A stretch of DNA of 63,928 bases from Oscillospiraceae bacterium (GTDB lineage Bacteria; Bacillota; Clostridia; Oscillospirales; Oscillospiraceae), in contig CACZKM010000005.1 in NCBI GenBank assembly GCA_902781745.1, positions 1-63,928 on the forward strand. The letters run 5' to 3'. A program made the position numbers and the translations under genes. Position 1 is the stretch's first letter. Each line of letters begins with the position of its first letter. This document shows, piece after piece, positions 1-7,706 of the stretch. The notes under the pieces are model-generated. The model was not told the origin of the DNA. It saw nothing but the letters and a program-made list of their open reading frames with translations, and ran no database searches.

Positions 1-5
1 ATTCT

Positions 6-127
6 GCCGTGGGCTGCAAGCCAAAGGCTTGCAGGATTAGATATTGAACGGCTTTCTTCGCCGCACATCCGTGCGGCGGCCATGGGCATAGCCCATGGTG
101 ATAAAAACATATGAAATGTTTTTATCA
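6..127 (+). repeat. Multi-hairpin repeat, copy 1
   Basis: Four adjacent hairpins: CTGCAAG/CTTGCAG (14-34) inside an outer GCCGT/ACGGC pairing (6-10 with 48-52), CGCCGCAC/GTGCGGCG (59-78), CCATGGGC/GCCCATGG (80-98) and an AT-rich stem at 99-127. A second copy lies inverted at about 29,029-29,142. The two differ in sequence but keep the pairing, so the structure seems to be under selection. No coding capacity. Whether it acts as RNA or as a mobile palindromic element is not known. Confidence 0.7.
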
Positions 128-153
128 AGAAATAGTATAAGCCAGCGAAGGAA

Positions 154-190
154 ACGGACCGTCCCGATTTTCCCGGGGCGGTCCGTTTTT
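154..190 (+). terminator. Rho-independent terminator
   Basis: An ACGGACCG-type stem closes on CGGTCCGT and is followed by TTTTT. It would end a transcript entering from left of the window, possibly one carrying the multi-hairpin repeat. Confidence 0.75.
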
Positions 191-256
191 GTGGGTTCCA
201 ACAGAAATCCGCCGGGGGAGGGCGGTAAAAATGTCGTTGGTACAAAAACTTTTGTA

Positions 257-285
257 TTGCCATACATGGACATTTGTGTTACAAT
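257..285 (+). promoter_or_regulatory. Sigma-A promoter for the ACT-hom genes
   Basis: -35 TTGCCA (257-262), 17-bp spacer, -10 TACAAT (280-285). It lies about 75 bases before the ACT-domain gene and is the only good promoter in this gap. Confidence 0.7.
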
Positions 286-360
286 GGCTACCGTTATATC
301 AGCGGAGGCCCGGCGGACGCGCGAGGAACCCCACGGGTCCCGGCTGGAGGGAGGCACAGC

Positions 361-801
361 ATGGCAAAGTCACCCAACTATTATATTGTAGAGGCGGACG
401 CGCTGCCGGAGATCTTCCGCAAGGTGGTGGAGGCCCGCCGTCTCATGGACACCGGCGAGGTGGAGACGGTGAACCAGGCCGTTCAGGCCACCGGCATCAG
501 CCGCAGCGCCTTTTACAAGTACAAGGACGCGGTCCGGCCCTTTCAGGATATGCTCCACGGGCGGATCGTCACCTTTCAGCTGCTGCTGAAGGACGAGCCG
601 GGGCTTCTGTCCCGGGTGCTCAACATCTTCGCCGGCTCCGGGGCCAATATCCTCACCATCAACCAGGGCATCCCGTCCAACGGCTGCGCGGTGGTGACGG
701 TGAACGCCGAGACCTCGGACATGGGGGGCTCCCTTCAGGGGCTCCTGGAGGAGATCGGCGGCGTGAAAGGTGTCCTGCGGGGCGAGATCCTGGCGGGATG
801 A
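361..801 (+). CDS. ACT domain-containing protein (PheB/UPF0735 type)
   Basis: A 146-residue protein. Residues about 35-58 resemble a helix-turn-helix (AVQATGISRSAFYKYKDAV), and residues about 72-146 form an ACT domain (LLKDEPGLLSRVLNIFAGSG). This is the layout of the UPF0735/PheB family, which often lies beside homoserine dehydrogenase or prephenate dehydratase genes in Firmicutes. ACT domains bind amino acids, so a role in sensing aspartate-family or aromatic amino acids is likely but inferred. The ATG at 361 was chosen because GGAGGG lies just upstream; the frame is open further left without a ribosome site. It is followed by hom after 53 bases, probably in one operon. Confidence 0.85.
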   Translation: MAKSPNYYIVEADALPEIFRKVVEARRLMDTGEVETVNQAVQATGISRSAFYKYKDAVRPFQDMLHGRIVTFQLLLKDEPGLLSRVLNIFAGSGANILTINQGIPSNGCAVVTVNAETSDMGGSLQGLLEEIGGVKGVLRGEILAG

Positions 802-854
802 CCGCCGGGGACAGCTCCCACAGCATATACCATTAGAAAAAGGAAGGGATCAAC

Positions 855-2051
855 ATGGTAAAGACAGCGATCTTAGGCTTCGGTGTAGTGGGTTCCGGAG
901 TGGCGGAGGTCTTATCCGGCTCCGGCAACGGGGTCAGCCGCCGGCCGGATTCCCTGATCGAAGTGAAGTATATATTAGATGTAAGGAAGTTCCCCGACAG
1001 CCCCTTCGCCCCGCTCTTCGTGGATGACTTCTCGACCATCGAGAGCGACCCGGAGATCTCCGTGGTGGTGGAGACCATCGGCGGCATGGGCGCTGCCCTG
1101 GACTTCACCGAGCGGGCCCTGAAGGCCGGCAAGAGCGTGGTCACTTCCAACAAGGAGCTGGTGGCCACCCATGGCCGGCGTCTGCTGGACCTGGCGGCGG
1201 AGCACGGGGTGGTCTACCTCTTTGAGGCCAGCGTGGGCGGGGGCATCCCCATCCTGCGGCCCCTCAGCGAGTGCATGGCCGCCAACGACATCCTGGAGAT
1301 CTGCGGCATCCTCAACGGCACCTGCAACTACATCTTCACCCGGATGGTCCAGGACGGGGTCACCTTCCAGGAGGCCCTGAAGGGGGCCCAGGCCAACGGC
1401 TACGCCGAGCAGGACCCCACCGCCGACGTGGAGGGCTACGACACCTGCCGCAAGCTGTGCATCCTTTCCTCCATCGCCTTCGGCTGGCACATGCTGCCGG
1501 AGCAGATCCCCACCCGGGGCATCACCGAGATCACCCAGGCCGACGAGGCCTACGCCGCCGCCAGCGGCTGCCGGATCAAGCTCCTGGGCCGGGCGGTGAT
1601 GGGGCAGGACGGCAAGGTCACCGCCTACGTGGAGCCCCACTTCGTCCCCATGGACAACCCCCTGGCCTCGGTGGACGACGTGTTCAACGCCATCCTCCTC
1701 AAGGGCGACGCCACGGGGGACGTGATGTTCTACGGCAAGGGCGCGGGGAAGCTCCCCACCGCCAGCGCCGTGTGCGCCGACGTCATCGCCGCCGCCCGGA
1801 AGCTGGAGCGGGCCGGCTACCGCCCTTGGCAGGCCAACCGCCCCGAGTGCGTGGGCAGCCTGGACGACCTGTCCAGCCGCTGGTACGTCCGCCTGGCCCA
1901 TGGGGCCCTGGCCGACGCCCAGCGCCTGATCTACGGCCGGGTGGACGCGGCGGAGCGCACCTATATCACCAACCAGTCCATGACCCGGCCCCAGATGGAG
2001 GCCCTGCTGGCCGACCTGCCGGTGCTGGCCGCCATCCGCGTGCTGGACTGA
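855..2051 (+). CDS. hom: Homoserine dehydrogenase
   Basis: A 398-residue protein that reduces aspartate semialdehyde to homoserine with NAD(P)H, at the branch to threonine and methionine. The N-terminus has the Rossmann motif GFGVVGSG (residues 7-14). The middle has the family signatures SVVTSNKEL and GILNGTCNYIFTRM, with ADVEGYD and the following lysine at the catalytic site. The last roughly 55 residues begin like an ACT domain (WYVRL) but are short and lack the usual DxPG core, so feedback control by threonine may be reduced or lost. An AGGAAGG site precedes the ATG. lysC follows in the same direction 90 bases later. Confidence 0.95.
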   Translation: MVKTAILGFGVVGSGVAEVLSGSGNGVSRRPDSLIEVKYILDVRKFPDSPFAPLFVDDFSTIESDPEISVVVETIGGMGAALDFTERALKAGKSVVTSNKELVATHGRRLLDLAAEHGVVYLFEASVGGGIPILRPLSECMAANDILEICGILNGTCNYIFTRMVQDGVTFQEALKGAQANGYAEQDPTADVEGYDTCRKLCILSSIAFGWHMLPEQIPTRGITEITQADEAYAAASGCRIKLLGRAVMGQDGKVTAYVEPHFVPMDNPLASVDDVFNAILLKGDATGDVMFYGKGAGKLPTASAVCADVIAAARKLERAGYRPWQANRPECVGSLDDLSSRWYVRLAHGALADAQRLIYGRVDAAERTYITNQSMTRPQMEALLADLPVLAAIRVLD

Positions 2052-2141
2052 CATGCAAGCGCCCCTTACATAAAATAGGGGAGAGGAACCGAGTTTCCTG
2101 CGGCGGGACAGACCTGCCGCATTGACAGGAGGTATGTAACT

Positions 2142-3356
2142 ATGGGACTTATCGTTCAAAAATTCGGCGGCACGTCGGTGGCCAATACAGAGCGGCTCCA
2201 GAACGTGGCCCGGATCATCACCGAGACCTACCGCCAGGGCAACCAGGTAGTGGCGGTGCTGTCCGCCCAGGGCGACACCACCGATGATCTCATCGAAAAG
2301 GCCAGGGAGGTCAACCCCCGGGCGTCCAAGCGGGAGATGGATATGCTCCTTTCCACCGGCGAGCAGATCTCCTGCGCCCTGTGCGCCATGGCCATCGAGG
2401 CCCTGGGCTTCCCGGTGGTCTCCCTCACCGGCTGGCAGGCGGGCTTCCAGACCAACAGCAACTACAGCAGCGCAAAGATCAAGACCGTCCACACCGAGCG
2501 CATCCAGGCCGAGCTGGACCGGAACCACTCCATCGTCATCGTCACGGGCTTCCAGGGCCTGAACAAGTATGACGATATCACCACCCTGGGCCGGGGAGGC
2601 TCCGACACCTCGGCGGTGGCGCTGGCGGCGGCCCTGAAGGCCGATCTGTGCCAAATCTATACCGACGTGGAGGGCGTCTACACCGCCGACCCCCGCCACG
2701 TCAAGGGAGCCCGGAAGCTGGAGGAGATCACCTTCGACGAGATGCTGGAGCTGGCCAGCCAGGGCGCCCAGGTGCTCCACAACCGCTCCGTGGAGCTGGC
2801 CAAGAAATACCGTGTGAATCTGGAAGTGCTGTCCAGCTTTGCCAATAAGCCGGGCACGAAAGTCAAGGAGGTTGTGAAACGAATGGAAAAGACTCAGATC
2901 AGCGGCGTCGCGAAGGATAAGAACGTGGCCCGTCTCGCCCTGGTGGGCGTGGAAGATAAGCCCGGCATCGCCTACCGCGTGTTCTCTCTGCTGGGCAAGG
3001 AGGACATCAACGTGGACATCATCCTCCAGTCCATCGGACGGGATGACACCAAGGACATCAGCTTTACCGTGAAGCGGGACGACGCCGAAAAGGCCGCGGA
3101 CCTCCTCAACGAGTACAAGGAGAGCATCGGCTTCGACCACATCGACGTGGACAAGGAGGTCGTGAAGGTCTCCATCGTGGGCGCCGGCATGGTGGACGAC
3201 GCCGGCGTGGCCGCCAAGATGTTCGGCGCCCTCTATGACGCCGACGTCAACATCCAGATGATCTCCACCAGTGAGATCAAGGTCTCCGTCCTGCTGGACG
3301 AGAACGACGCCAACGCCGCGGTCCAGGCCATCCACGACAAGTTCTTCGGCGAGTGA
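2142..3356 (+). CDS. lysC: Aspartate kinase
   Basis: A 404-residue cytoplasmic enzyme that phosphorylates aspartate, the first step to lysine, threonine and methionine. KFGGTSVA (residues 6-13) and TTLGRGGSDTSAVALA (about 147-162) mark the amino-acid kinase domain. Two C-terminal ACT domains (from about residue 262: ALVGVEDKPGIAYRVFSLL, then VSIVGAGM) indicate allosteric control. AGGAGG precedes the ATG. An internal start could make a separate regulatory subunit, as in Bacillus: an ATG with an AAGGAGG site lies near 2,884. hom-lysC is probably one transcript; no terminator is seen between them. Confidence 0.95.
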   Translation: MGLIVQKFGGTSVANTERLQNVARIITETYRQGNQVVAVLSAQGDTTDDLIEKAREVNPRASKREMDMLLSTGEQISCALCAMAIEALGFPVVSLTGWQAGFQTNSNYSSAKIKTVHTERIQAELDRNHSIVIVTGFQGLNKYDDITTLGRGGSDTSAVALAAALKADLCQIYTDVEGVYTADPRHVKGARKLEEITFDEMLELASQGAQVLHNRSVELAKKYRVNLEVLSSFANKPGTKVKEVVKRMEKTQISGVAKDKNVARLALVGVEDKPGIAYRVFSLLGKEDINVDIILQSIGRDDTKDISFTVKRDDAEKAADLLNEYKESIGFDHIDVDKEVVKVSIVGAGMVDDAGVAAKMFGALYDADVNIQMISTSEIKVSVLLDENDANAAVQAIHDKFFGE

Positions 3357-3514
3357 GGAAAACAACGGGAAAAAACGGGAGAAAACGGGAAAAACAGGAA
3401 CGATGACGAAGCAAACCGCATCTGGACGTGATATCCCCTGAAAAATTTGTTTGAAACGCCCAATTTCACCGGAAAAACCCGAAAAAAATTTTTTCAATCC
3501 TTCTGATTCCTGTC

Positions 3515-3543
3515 TTGTATTTTGGGGAATCGTCTGATATAAT
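3515..3543 (+). promoter_or_regulatory. Sigma-A promoter of etfB-etfA-bcd
   Basis: TTGTAT (3515-3520), 17-bp spacer and a perfect TATAAT (3538-3543). The transcript would have a leader of about 200 bases. Confidence 0.8.
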
Positions 3544-3549
3544 ACCACC

Positions 3550-3752
3550 GTAAATTGTGGCCGAAGGGCGGTTTTCCGCCGGAACCCACGAAACGTCTGC
3601 CACCGGAGTGCTCCGGTCTGGCGTTTATCCAGATAGGATGGCCCTGTTTTTTCCCGAACAGAACCGCGCGGGCAGCCGCATCGGACAGAGCGGGGGAGAG
3701 CGGGACCGGCTCTATCGAATAAAACAAATCATAAAATAGGGGGAAATCAGAA
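3550..3752 (+). other. Long structured leader of the etf operon
   Basis: About 200 untranslated bases. A GGCGG/CCGCC hairpin near 3566-3583 is followed by a longer one near 3590-3625 (AAACG...GCCA-CCGGAG with CTCCGG...TGGC-GTTT). There is no T-run after either, so neither is a classical terminator. I do not recognise a known riboswitch. It may stabilise a highly expressed mRNA. The bases before it (3357-3514) are AT-rich and hold no gene. Confidence 0.4.
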
Positions 3753-4559
3753 ATGAACATACTTGTTTGCATTAAACAAGTGCCGGACACGACCATCATC
3801 AAGATCGATCCTGAGACCAATCGACTGATGCGCGAGGGCGTTCCTGCTATCGTCAGCCCGTTCGACGCGTATGCTCTGGAAGCTGCTGCCCGTATCAAGG
3901 ATCAGGACAAGGATACCCGTATCTACATCCTGACCATGGGTCCTCCTCAGGCCATCGAAGCGCTGCGTGAGTGCCTCTCCGTCGGCGGCGATAAGGCTTA
4001 CCTCGTTTCCGACCGTGTCTGCGGCGGCGCCGACACCCTGGCCACCGGTTACACCCTGGCTTGCGGCAAGGCCAAGATCGAGGAGCTGGAAGGCATCAAG
4101 TTCGACATGATCATGTTCGGCAAGCAGGCCATCGACGGCGATACCGCCCAGGTCGGTCCTCAGACTGCCGAGGATCTGGACCTGCCTCAGGTCACCTACG
4201 GCTGGGAAGTCTGGCCCAACGGTGAAGGCAAGGTCAAGGTCAAGAAGGAGCTGGAAGACGGCTTTGAGTGGCTGGAGATGAACACTCCCTGCGTCGTGAC
4301 CATCACCAAGCCCGACTATGAGCCCCGTTTCCCCACCATCAAGTCCAAGATGGCTGCCCGCAAGGCCGAGATCCCCACTCTGAGCGCTGCCGACTGCGGC
4401 ATCGACCCCGAGAGAGCCGGTCTGAAGGGCTCTCCCACCAAGGTTAAGAAGAGCTTTACGCCTCCCCGCAAGGAAGGCGGCCTGCGGATCAAGGAAGAGA
4501 CTCCTGAAGAGTCCGCGAAGAAGCTGTATGACCTGCTCCGTGACAAGGGCGTCATCTAA
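3753..4559 (+). CDS. etfB: Electron transfer flavoprotein subunit beta
   Basis: A 268-residue protein beginning MNILVCIKQVPDT, with DPETNRLMREG and SPFDAYALEAA, both typical of EtfB. It pairs with EtfA (next gene, 21-base gap) and with the acyl-CoA dehydrogenase downstream. In anaerobic Firmicutes this complex couples crotonyl-CoA reduction by NADH to ferredoxin reduction (flavin-based bifurcation); that function here is inferred from context. Codons are enriched in GCT, CGT and GGT compared with neighbouring genes, which suggests strong expression. Confidence 0.95.
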   Translation: MNILVCIKQVPDTTIIKIDPETNRLMREGVPAIVSPFDAYALEAAARIKDQDKDTRIYILTMGPPQAIEALRECLSVGGDKAYLVSDRVCGGADTLATGYTLACGKAKIEELEGIKFDMIMFGKQAIDGDTAQVGPQTAEDLDLPQVTYGWEVWPNGEGKVKVKKELEDGFEWLEMNTPCVVTITKPDYEPRFPTIKSKMAARKAEIPTLSAADCGIDPERAGLKGSPTKVKKSFTPPRKEGGLRIKEETPEESAKKLYDLLRDKGVI

Positions 4560-4580
4560 TCGAAGGGAGGAAGAAATACA

Positions 4581-5600
4581 ATGTTACAGTCTAGCTACGA
4601 GCCCCAATCCAAGGACCTGTGGGTCTTTATTGAAACCAAGCACGGCAAGGCCAGAAACGTTGGCCTGGAGCTGCTGAACCCCGGCCGCCGTCTGGCTGCC
4701 ATCCAGGGCGGCAAGACCGTCGGCCTGGTCATTGGCTACAAGTGCGACGAGGCCGTTAAGGAAGCCTTCGCCTATGGCGCCGACAAGGTCATCGTCATGG
4801 ACAACGAAGTCTATGATCACTACAGCACCGACGCTTACACCGCTGCCATCGTGCACGCTGTCGAGAAGAACTGCCCCTATTCCATGCTGATGGGCGCTTC
4901 CCCTCTGGGCCGCGACCTTGGCCCCCGTGTGGCCGGCCGTCTGAAGACCGGCCTGACCGCTGACTGCACCTCTCTGGACATCGACGAAGAGACCGGCCGT
5001 ATCGCCTGGACTCGTCCCGCCTTCGGCGGCAACCTGATGGCCACCATCCTTTGCCCCTTCACCTTCCCCCAGCTGGGCACCTGCCGTCCCGGCGTGAACA
5101 AGAAGATGGAGCCTGACTTCTCCCGCACCGGCGAGATCGAAGTCGATGATTACGCCTTCCCCGCTGACCAGATCCGCATCAAGGTTCTGGAGACCATCGA
5201 GGAAGAGGGCGAGAAGGTCGACCTGGAAGGCGCCGACATCATCGTGTCCGGCGGCCGTGGCCTGGGCGGCCCCGAGGGCTTCGAGACCACCATCAAGCCT
5301 CTGGCTGATGCTCTGGGCGGCGTTGTCGGCTCCTCCCGTGCTGCCGTTGACGCTGGCTGGATCCCCCACTCCCATCAGGTTGGCCAGACCGGCAAGACCG
5401 TCGGCCCCAAGCTTTATGTTGCCTGCGGCATCTCCGGCGCTATCCAGCACCTGGCCGGCATGGGCTCCTCCGACTTCATCGTCTGCATCAACAAGGACCC
5501 CGAGGCTCCCATCTTCGGCGTGGCCGACCTGGGCGTTATCGGCAACCTGTATGATGTCTGCCCCGCTCTGACCAAGCTGATCCTGGCTGACAAGGACTAA
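4581..5600 (+). CDS. etfA: Electron transfer flavoprotein subunit alpha
   Basis: A 339-residue protein. The C-terminal FAD-binding domain is clear: [25 protein letters not shown] followed by [12 protein letters not shown]. The N-terminal domain spans about residues 10-190. It forms a heterodimer with EtfB. GGGAGG lies just before the ATG. The same highly expressed codon style as etfB is seen. Confidence 0.95.
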   Translation: MLQSSYEPQSKDLWVFIETKHGKARNVGLELLNPGRRLAAIQGGKTVGLVIGYKCDEAVKEAFAYGADKVIVMDNEVYDHYSTDAYTAAIVHAVEKNCPYSMLMGASPLGRDLGPRVAGRLKTGLTADCTSLDIDEETGRIAWTRPAFGGNLMATILCPFTFPQLGTCRPGVNKKMEPDFSRTGEIEVDDYAFPADQIRIKVLETIEEEGEKVDLEGADIIVSGGRGLGGPEGFETTIKPLADALGGVVGSSRAAVDAGWIPHSHQVGQTGKTVGPKLYVACGISGAIQHLAGMGSSDFIVCINKDPEAPIFGVADLGVIGNLYDVCPALTKLILADKD

Positions 5601-5639
5601 TTGATTCACTCTGTTAGTAAAAATTTTTAACATACCAAG

Positions 5640-5672
5640 GGAAGAGCCACCTCCGTGTGGGGTGGCTCTTCC
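5640..5672 (+). other. Intercistronic hairpin between etfA and bcd
   Basis: A 12-bp stem, GGAAGAGCCACC with GGTGGCTCTTCC, around an 9-base loop. No T-run follows, so it is more likely an mRNA stability or processing element that sets different levels of etf and bcd than a full terminator. Confidence 0.55.
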
Positions 5673-5701
5673 TGCGGCCACCAAAAGAAAGGACGAATAC
5701 T

Positions 5702-6853
5702 ATGGATTTCAAACTGACTGAGATGGAGCAGGAAATTCTCGATATGCTCCACGACTTCTGCGTCAAGGAAGTCGCCCCCATCGCTGCTGAGCTGGACGAG
5801 AAGGAAGAGTTCACCCAGAACGCCCGCGAGAAGCTGGCCGAGATGGGTATGCTGGGCACCTATATTCCTGAGGAATATGGCGGCGCCGGCCTGTCCTATC
5901 TGACCTACATCGTCTGCTGCGAGGAGCTGGCCAAGCACTGCGCTTCCACCTCCATCATGTTCTCCGTCCACGGTTCTCTGTGCTCCTGGCCCATCCTGGA
6001 GTTCGGCACCGAGGAGCAGAAGCAGAAGTATCTGGTTCCCCTGGCTCAGGGCGAGAAGCTGGGCGCCATGGGTCTGACCGAGCCCGGCGCCGGCACCGAC
6101 GCCAACGGCGTTCGCACCACTGCTGAGCTGAAGGGCGACAAGTGGATCCTCAACGGCACCAAGATCTTCATCACCAACGGCTATTATGCCGACACCTATG
6201 TCGTCTTTGCCCGCACCAACCCCGACCTGAGCGTTGGCCACAAGGGCCTGTCCGCCTTCATCGTGGAGAAGGGCTTCAAGGGCTTCAGCTTCGGCACCAA
6301 GGAGAAGAAGATGGGCATCCGCGCTTCCGCCACCTATGAGCTGGTCTTCGATGACTGCGAGGTCCCCGCTGAGAACCTGCTGGGCAAGGAAGGCGAAGGC
6401 TTCAAGATCGCTATGATGCTGCTGGACGGCGGCCGTATCGGCGTTGCCGCTCAGGCTCTGGGTATCGCACAGGGCGCCATCGACCAGGCCATTCCTTATC
6501 TGAAGGCCCGCAAGCAGTTCGGCAAGCCCCTGTCCGCTTTCCAGAACACCCAGTTCGAGCTGGCTGACATGCAGACCAAGGTTGACGCTGCCCGCCTGCT
6601 GATCTATCGCGCCGCCATGGCCAAGCAGAACCACGAGCCCTACAGCCACCTGGCCGCTATGGGCAAGATGTTCGCTGCCGACGTCGCTTCCGACGTCACC
6701 CGTCGTGTTGTTCAGCTCATCGGCGGCTGCGGCTACACCCGTGAGTATCCCTTCGAGAGAATGATGCGTGACGCCAAGATCACCGAGATCTATGAGGGCA
6801 CCACCGAAGTTCAGAAGATGGTCGTTTCCGGCTGGATGCTGAAGAAGGACTAA
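5702..6853 (+). CDS. bcd: Acyl-CoA dehydrogenase (butyryl-CoA dehydrogenase type)
   Basis: A 383-residue FAD enzyme, the usual length of the family. TEPGAGTDANGVRTTA and the C-terminal RMMRDAKITEIYEGTTEVQ are signature segments; the glutamate of YEGT corresponds to the catalytic base of short-chain dehydrogenases. With EtfAB it probably reduces crotonyl-CoA to butyryl-CoA. The gene order etfB-etfA-bcd differs from the common bcd-etfB-etfA, and crt, hbd and thl are absent here. The ATG at 5702 follows AAAGAAAGGA; an upstream in-frame extension has no ribosome site. Confidence 0.9.
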   Translation: MDFKLTEMEQEILDMLHDFCVKEVAPIAAELDEKEEFTQNAREKLAEMGMLGTYIPEEYGGAGLSYLTYIVCCEELAKHCASTSIMFSVHGSLCSWPILEFGTEEQKQKYLVPLAQGEKLGAMGLTEPGAGTDANGVRTTAELKGDKWILNGTKIFITNGYYADTYVVFARTNPDLSVGHKGLSAFIVEKGFKGFSFGTKEKKMGIRASATYELVFDDCEVPAENLLGKEGEGFKIAMMLLDGGRIGVAAQALGIAQGAIDQAIPYLKARKQFGKPLSAFQNTQFELADMQTKVDAARLLIYRAAMAKQNHEPYSHLAAMGKMFAADVASDVTRRVVQLIGGCGYTREYPFERMMRDAKITEIYEGTTEVQKMVVSGWMLKKD

Positions 6854-6884
6854 TTCTCTCTGACGGAATTATTTCGAGAATATT

Positions 6885-6919
6885 GGAAAGCCCGGTGGAA
6901 TCCCGCCGGGCTTTCCTTT
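6885..6919 (+). terminator. Terminator of the etf-bcd operon
   Basis: GGAAAGCCCGG pairs with CCGGGCTTTCC, followed by a short T-run. Confidence 0.75.
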
Positions 6920-6992
6920 ATGATATGGCAGGCGGCAATGCTTCGTGGGTGCAATCAAAGCACGAAGCCTGTCTCCTGCAGGAGGTTTCGCT

Positions 6993-7562
6993 ATGAAGAT
7001 CGATCCCACAGTCTATGACGGCAGACCGGCAGACGTCACGGGACGTCTGCCCCGGGAAATCGCCTGTTATGATCTGCTGGATTCCCTGTCCATCCCCTAT
7101 CTTCGGGTGGACCATGAGCACGCCGATACCATCCCCGACTGCAAGGAAGTGGAAACGTATCTGGGCGTCCGCATCTGCAAAAACCTGATGCTGTGCAACC
7201 GGCAGAAGACCGACTTTTACCTTCTGCTGATGGATGGAGACAAGCCCTTCCACACCAAAGACCTGTCCAAGCAGATCGGGTCTTCCCGGCTGTCCTTCGC
7301 CCCGCCGGAGGCCATGGAGGAGCTGCTGGGCGTGACCCCGGGCTCCGCCACCATTCTGGGGTTGATGAACGACAAAGACCACAGGGTCAGGCTGATCCTG
7401 GATTCCTCGGTTCTGGCCCAGGAGCGGTTCGGCTGTCATCCCTGCATCAACACCTCGTCCTTGGCCCTGTCCATGGCGGATATGCGGGAGAAGCTCCTGC
7501 CCCACCTCGGGGTGGCGCCCCTTCTGGTGGATCTGCCCGATGACCGGGACGCCGAGTCCTGA
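6993..7562 (+). CDS. Prolyl-tRNA editing deacylase (YbaK/ProX family)
   Basis: A 189-residue member of the YbaK/aminoacyl-tRNA deacylase fold. Family features are the segment CKNLMLCNRQKTDFYLLLMDGDKPFHTKDLSKQIG (residues about 65-100, with the conserved lysine), PGSATILGLMND and CHPCINTSSLALS. Such stand-alone proteins hydrolyse Ala-tRNA(Pro) or Cys-tRNA(Pro), protecting translation fidelity. The ATG at 6993 was chosen for the GCAGGAGG site; an in-frame ATG 48 bases upstream has none. The gene is flanked by terminators and seems to be a single transcription unit. Confidence 0.85.
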   Translation: MKIDPTVYDGRPADVTGRLPREIACYDLLDSLSIPYLRVDHEHADTIPDCKEVETYLGVRICKNLMLCNRQKTDFYLLLMDGDKPFHTKDLSKQIGSSRLSFAPPEAMEELLGVTPGSATILGLMNDKDHRVRLILDSSVLAQERFGCHPCINTSSLALSMADMREKLLPHLGVAPLLVDLPDDRDAES

Positions 7563-7575
7563 TCTCCCGTGTTTG

Positions 7576-7608
7576 CCCCGTGCTGTCTGTGTGACAGTGC
7601 GGGGTTTT
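7576..7608 (+). terminator. Terminator after the deacylase gene
   Basis: A 12-bp stem from CCCCGTGCTGTC to GACAGTGCGGGG, with two G-T pairs, followed by TTTT. Confidence 0.75.
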
Positions 7609-7629
7609 CTGCCAAATTGGGCAGCAGGT

Positions 7630-7659
7630 GTGGCAATCCACTGGTATCTGTGATACAAT
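7630..7659 (+). promoter_or_regulatory. Promoter of the flavoprotein gene
   Basis: Extended -10 TGA-TACAAT (7651-7659) with GTGGCA as a weak -35 18 bp upstream. Confidence 0.55.
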
Positions 7660-7706
7660 GAAAAATCTGAACATCAAAGGAATGTGCACAAAAAGGGGAG
7701 AGGTCC

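Noticed and set aside
975-3548. Very long open frame antisense to hom and lysC
   Set aside because: It has no ribosome site and consists of Gly/His/Val-rich low-complexity sequence, typical of antisense frames in GC-rich genes; the sense genes are unambiguous.
3550-3752. Riboswitch in the etf leader
   Set aside because: Hairpins are present, but I see no conserved aptamer motif and no expression platform with a T-run.
5640-5672. Terminator between etfA and bcd
   Set aside because: The stem is strong but no T-run follows and the genes clearly work together.
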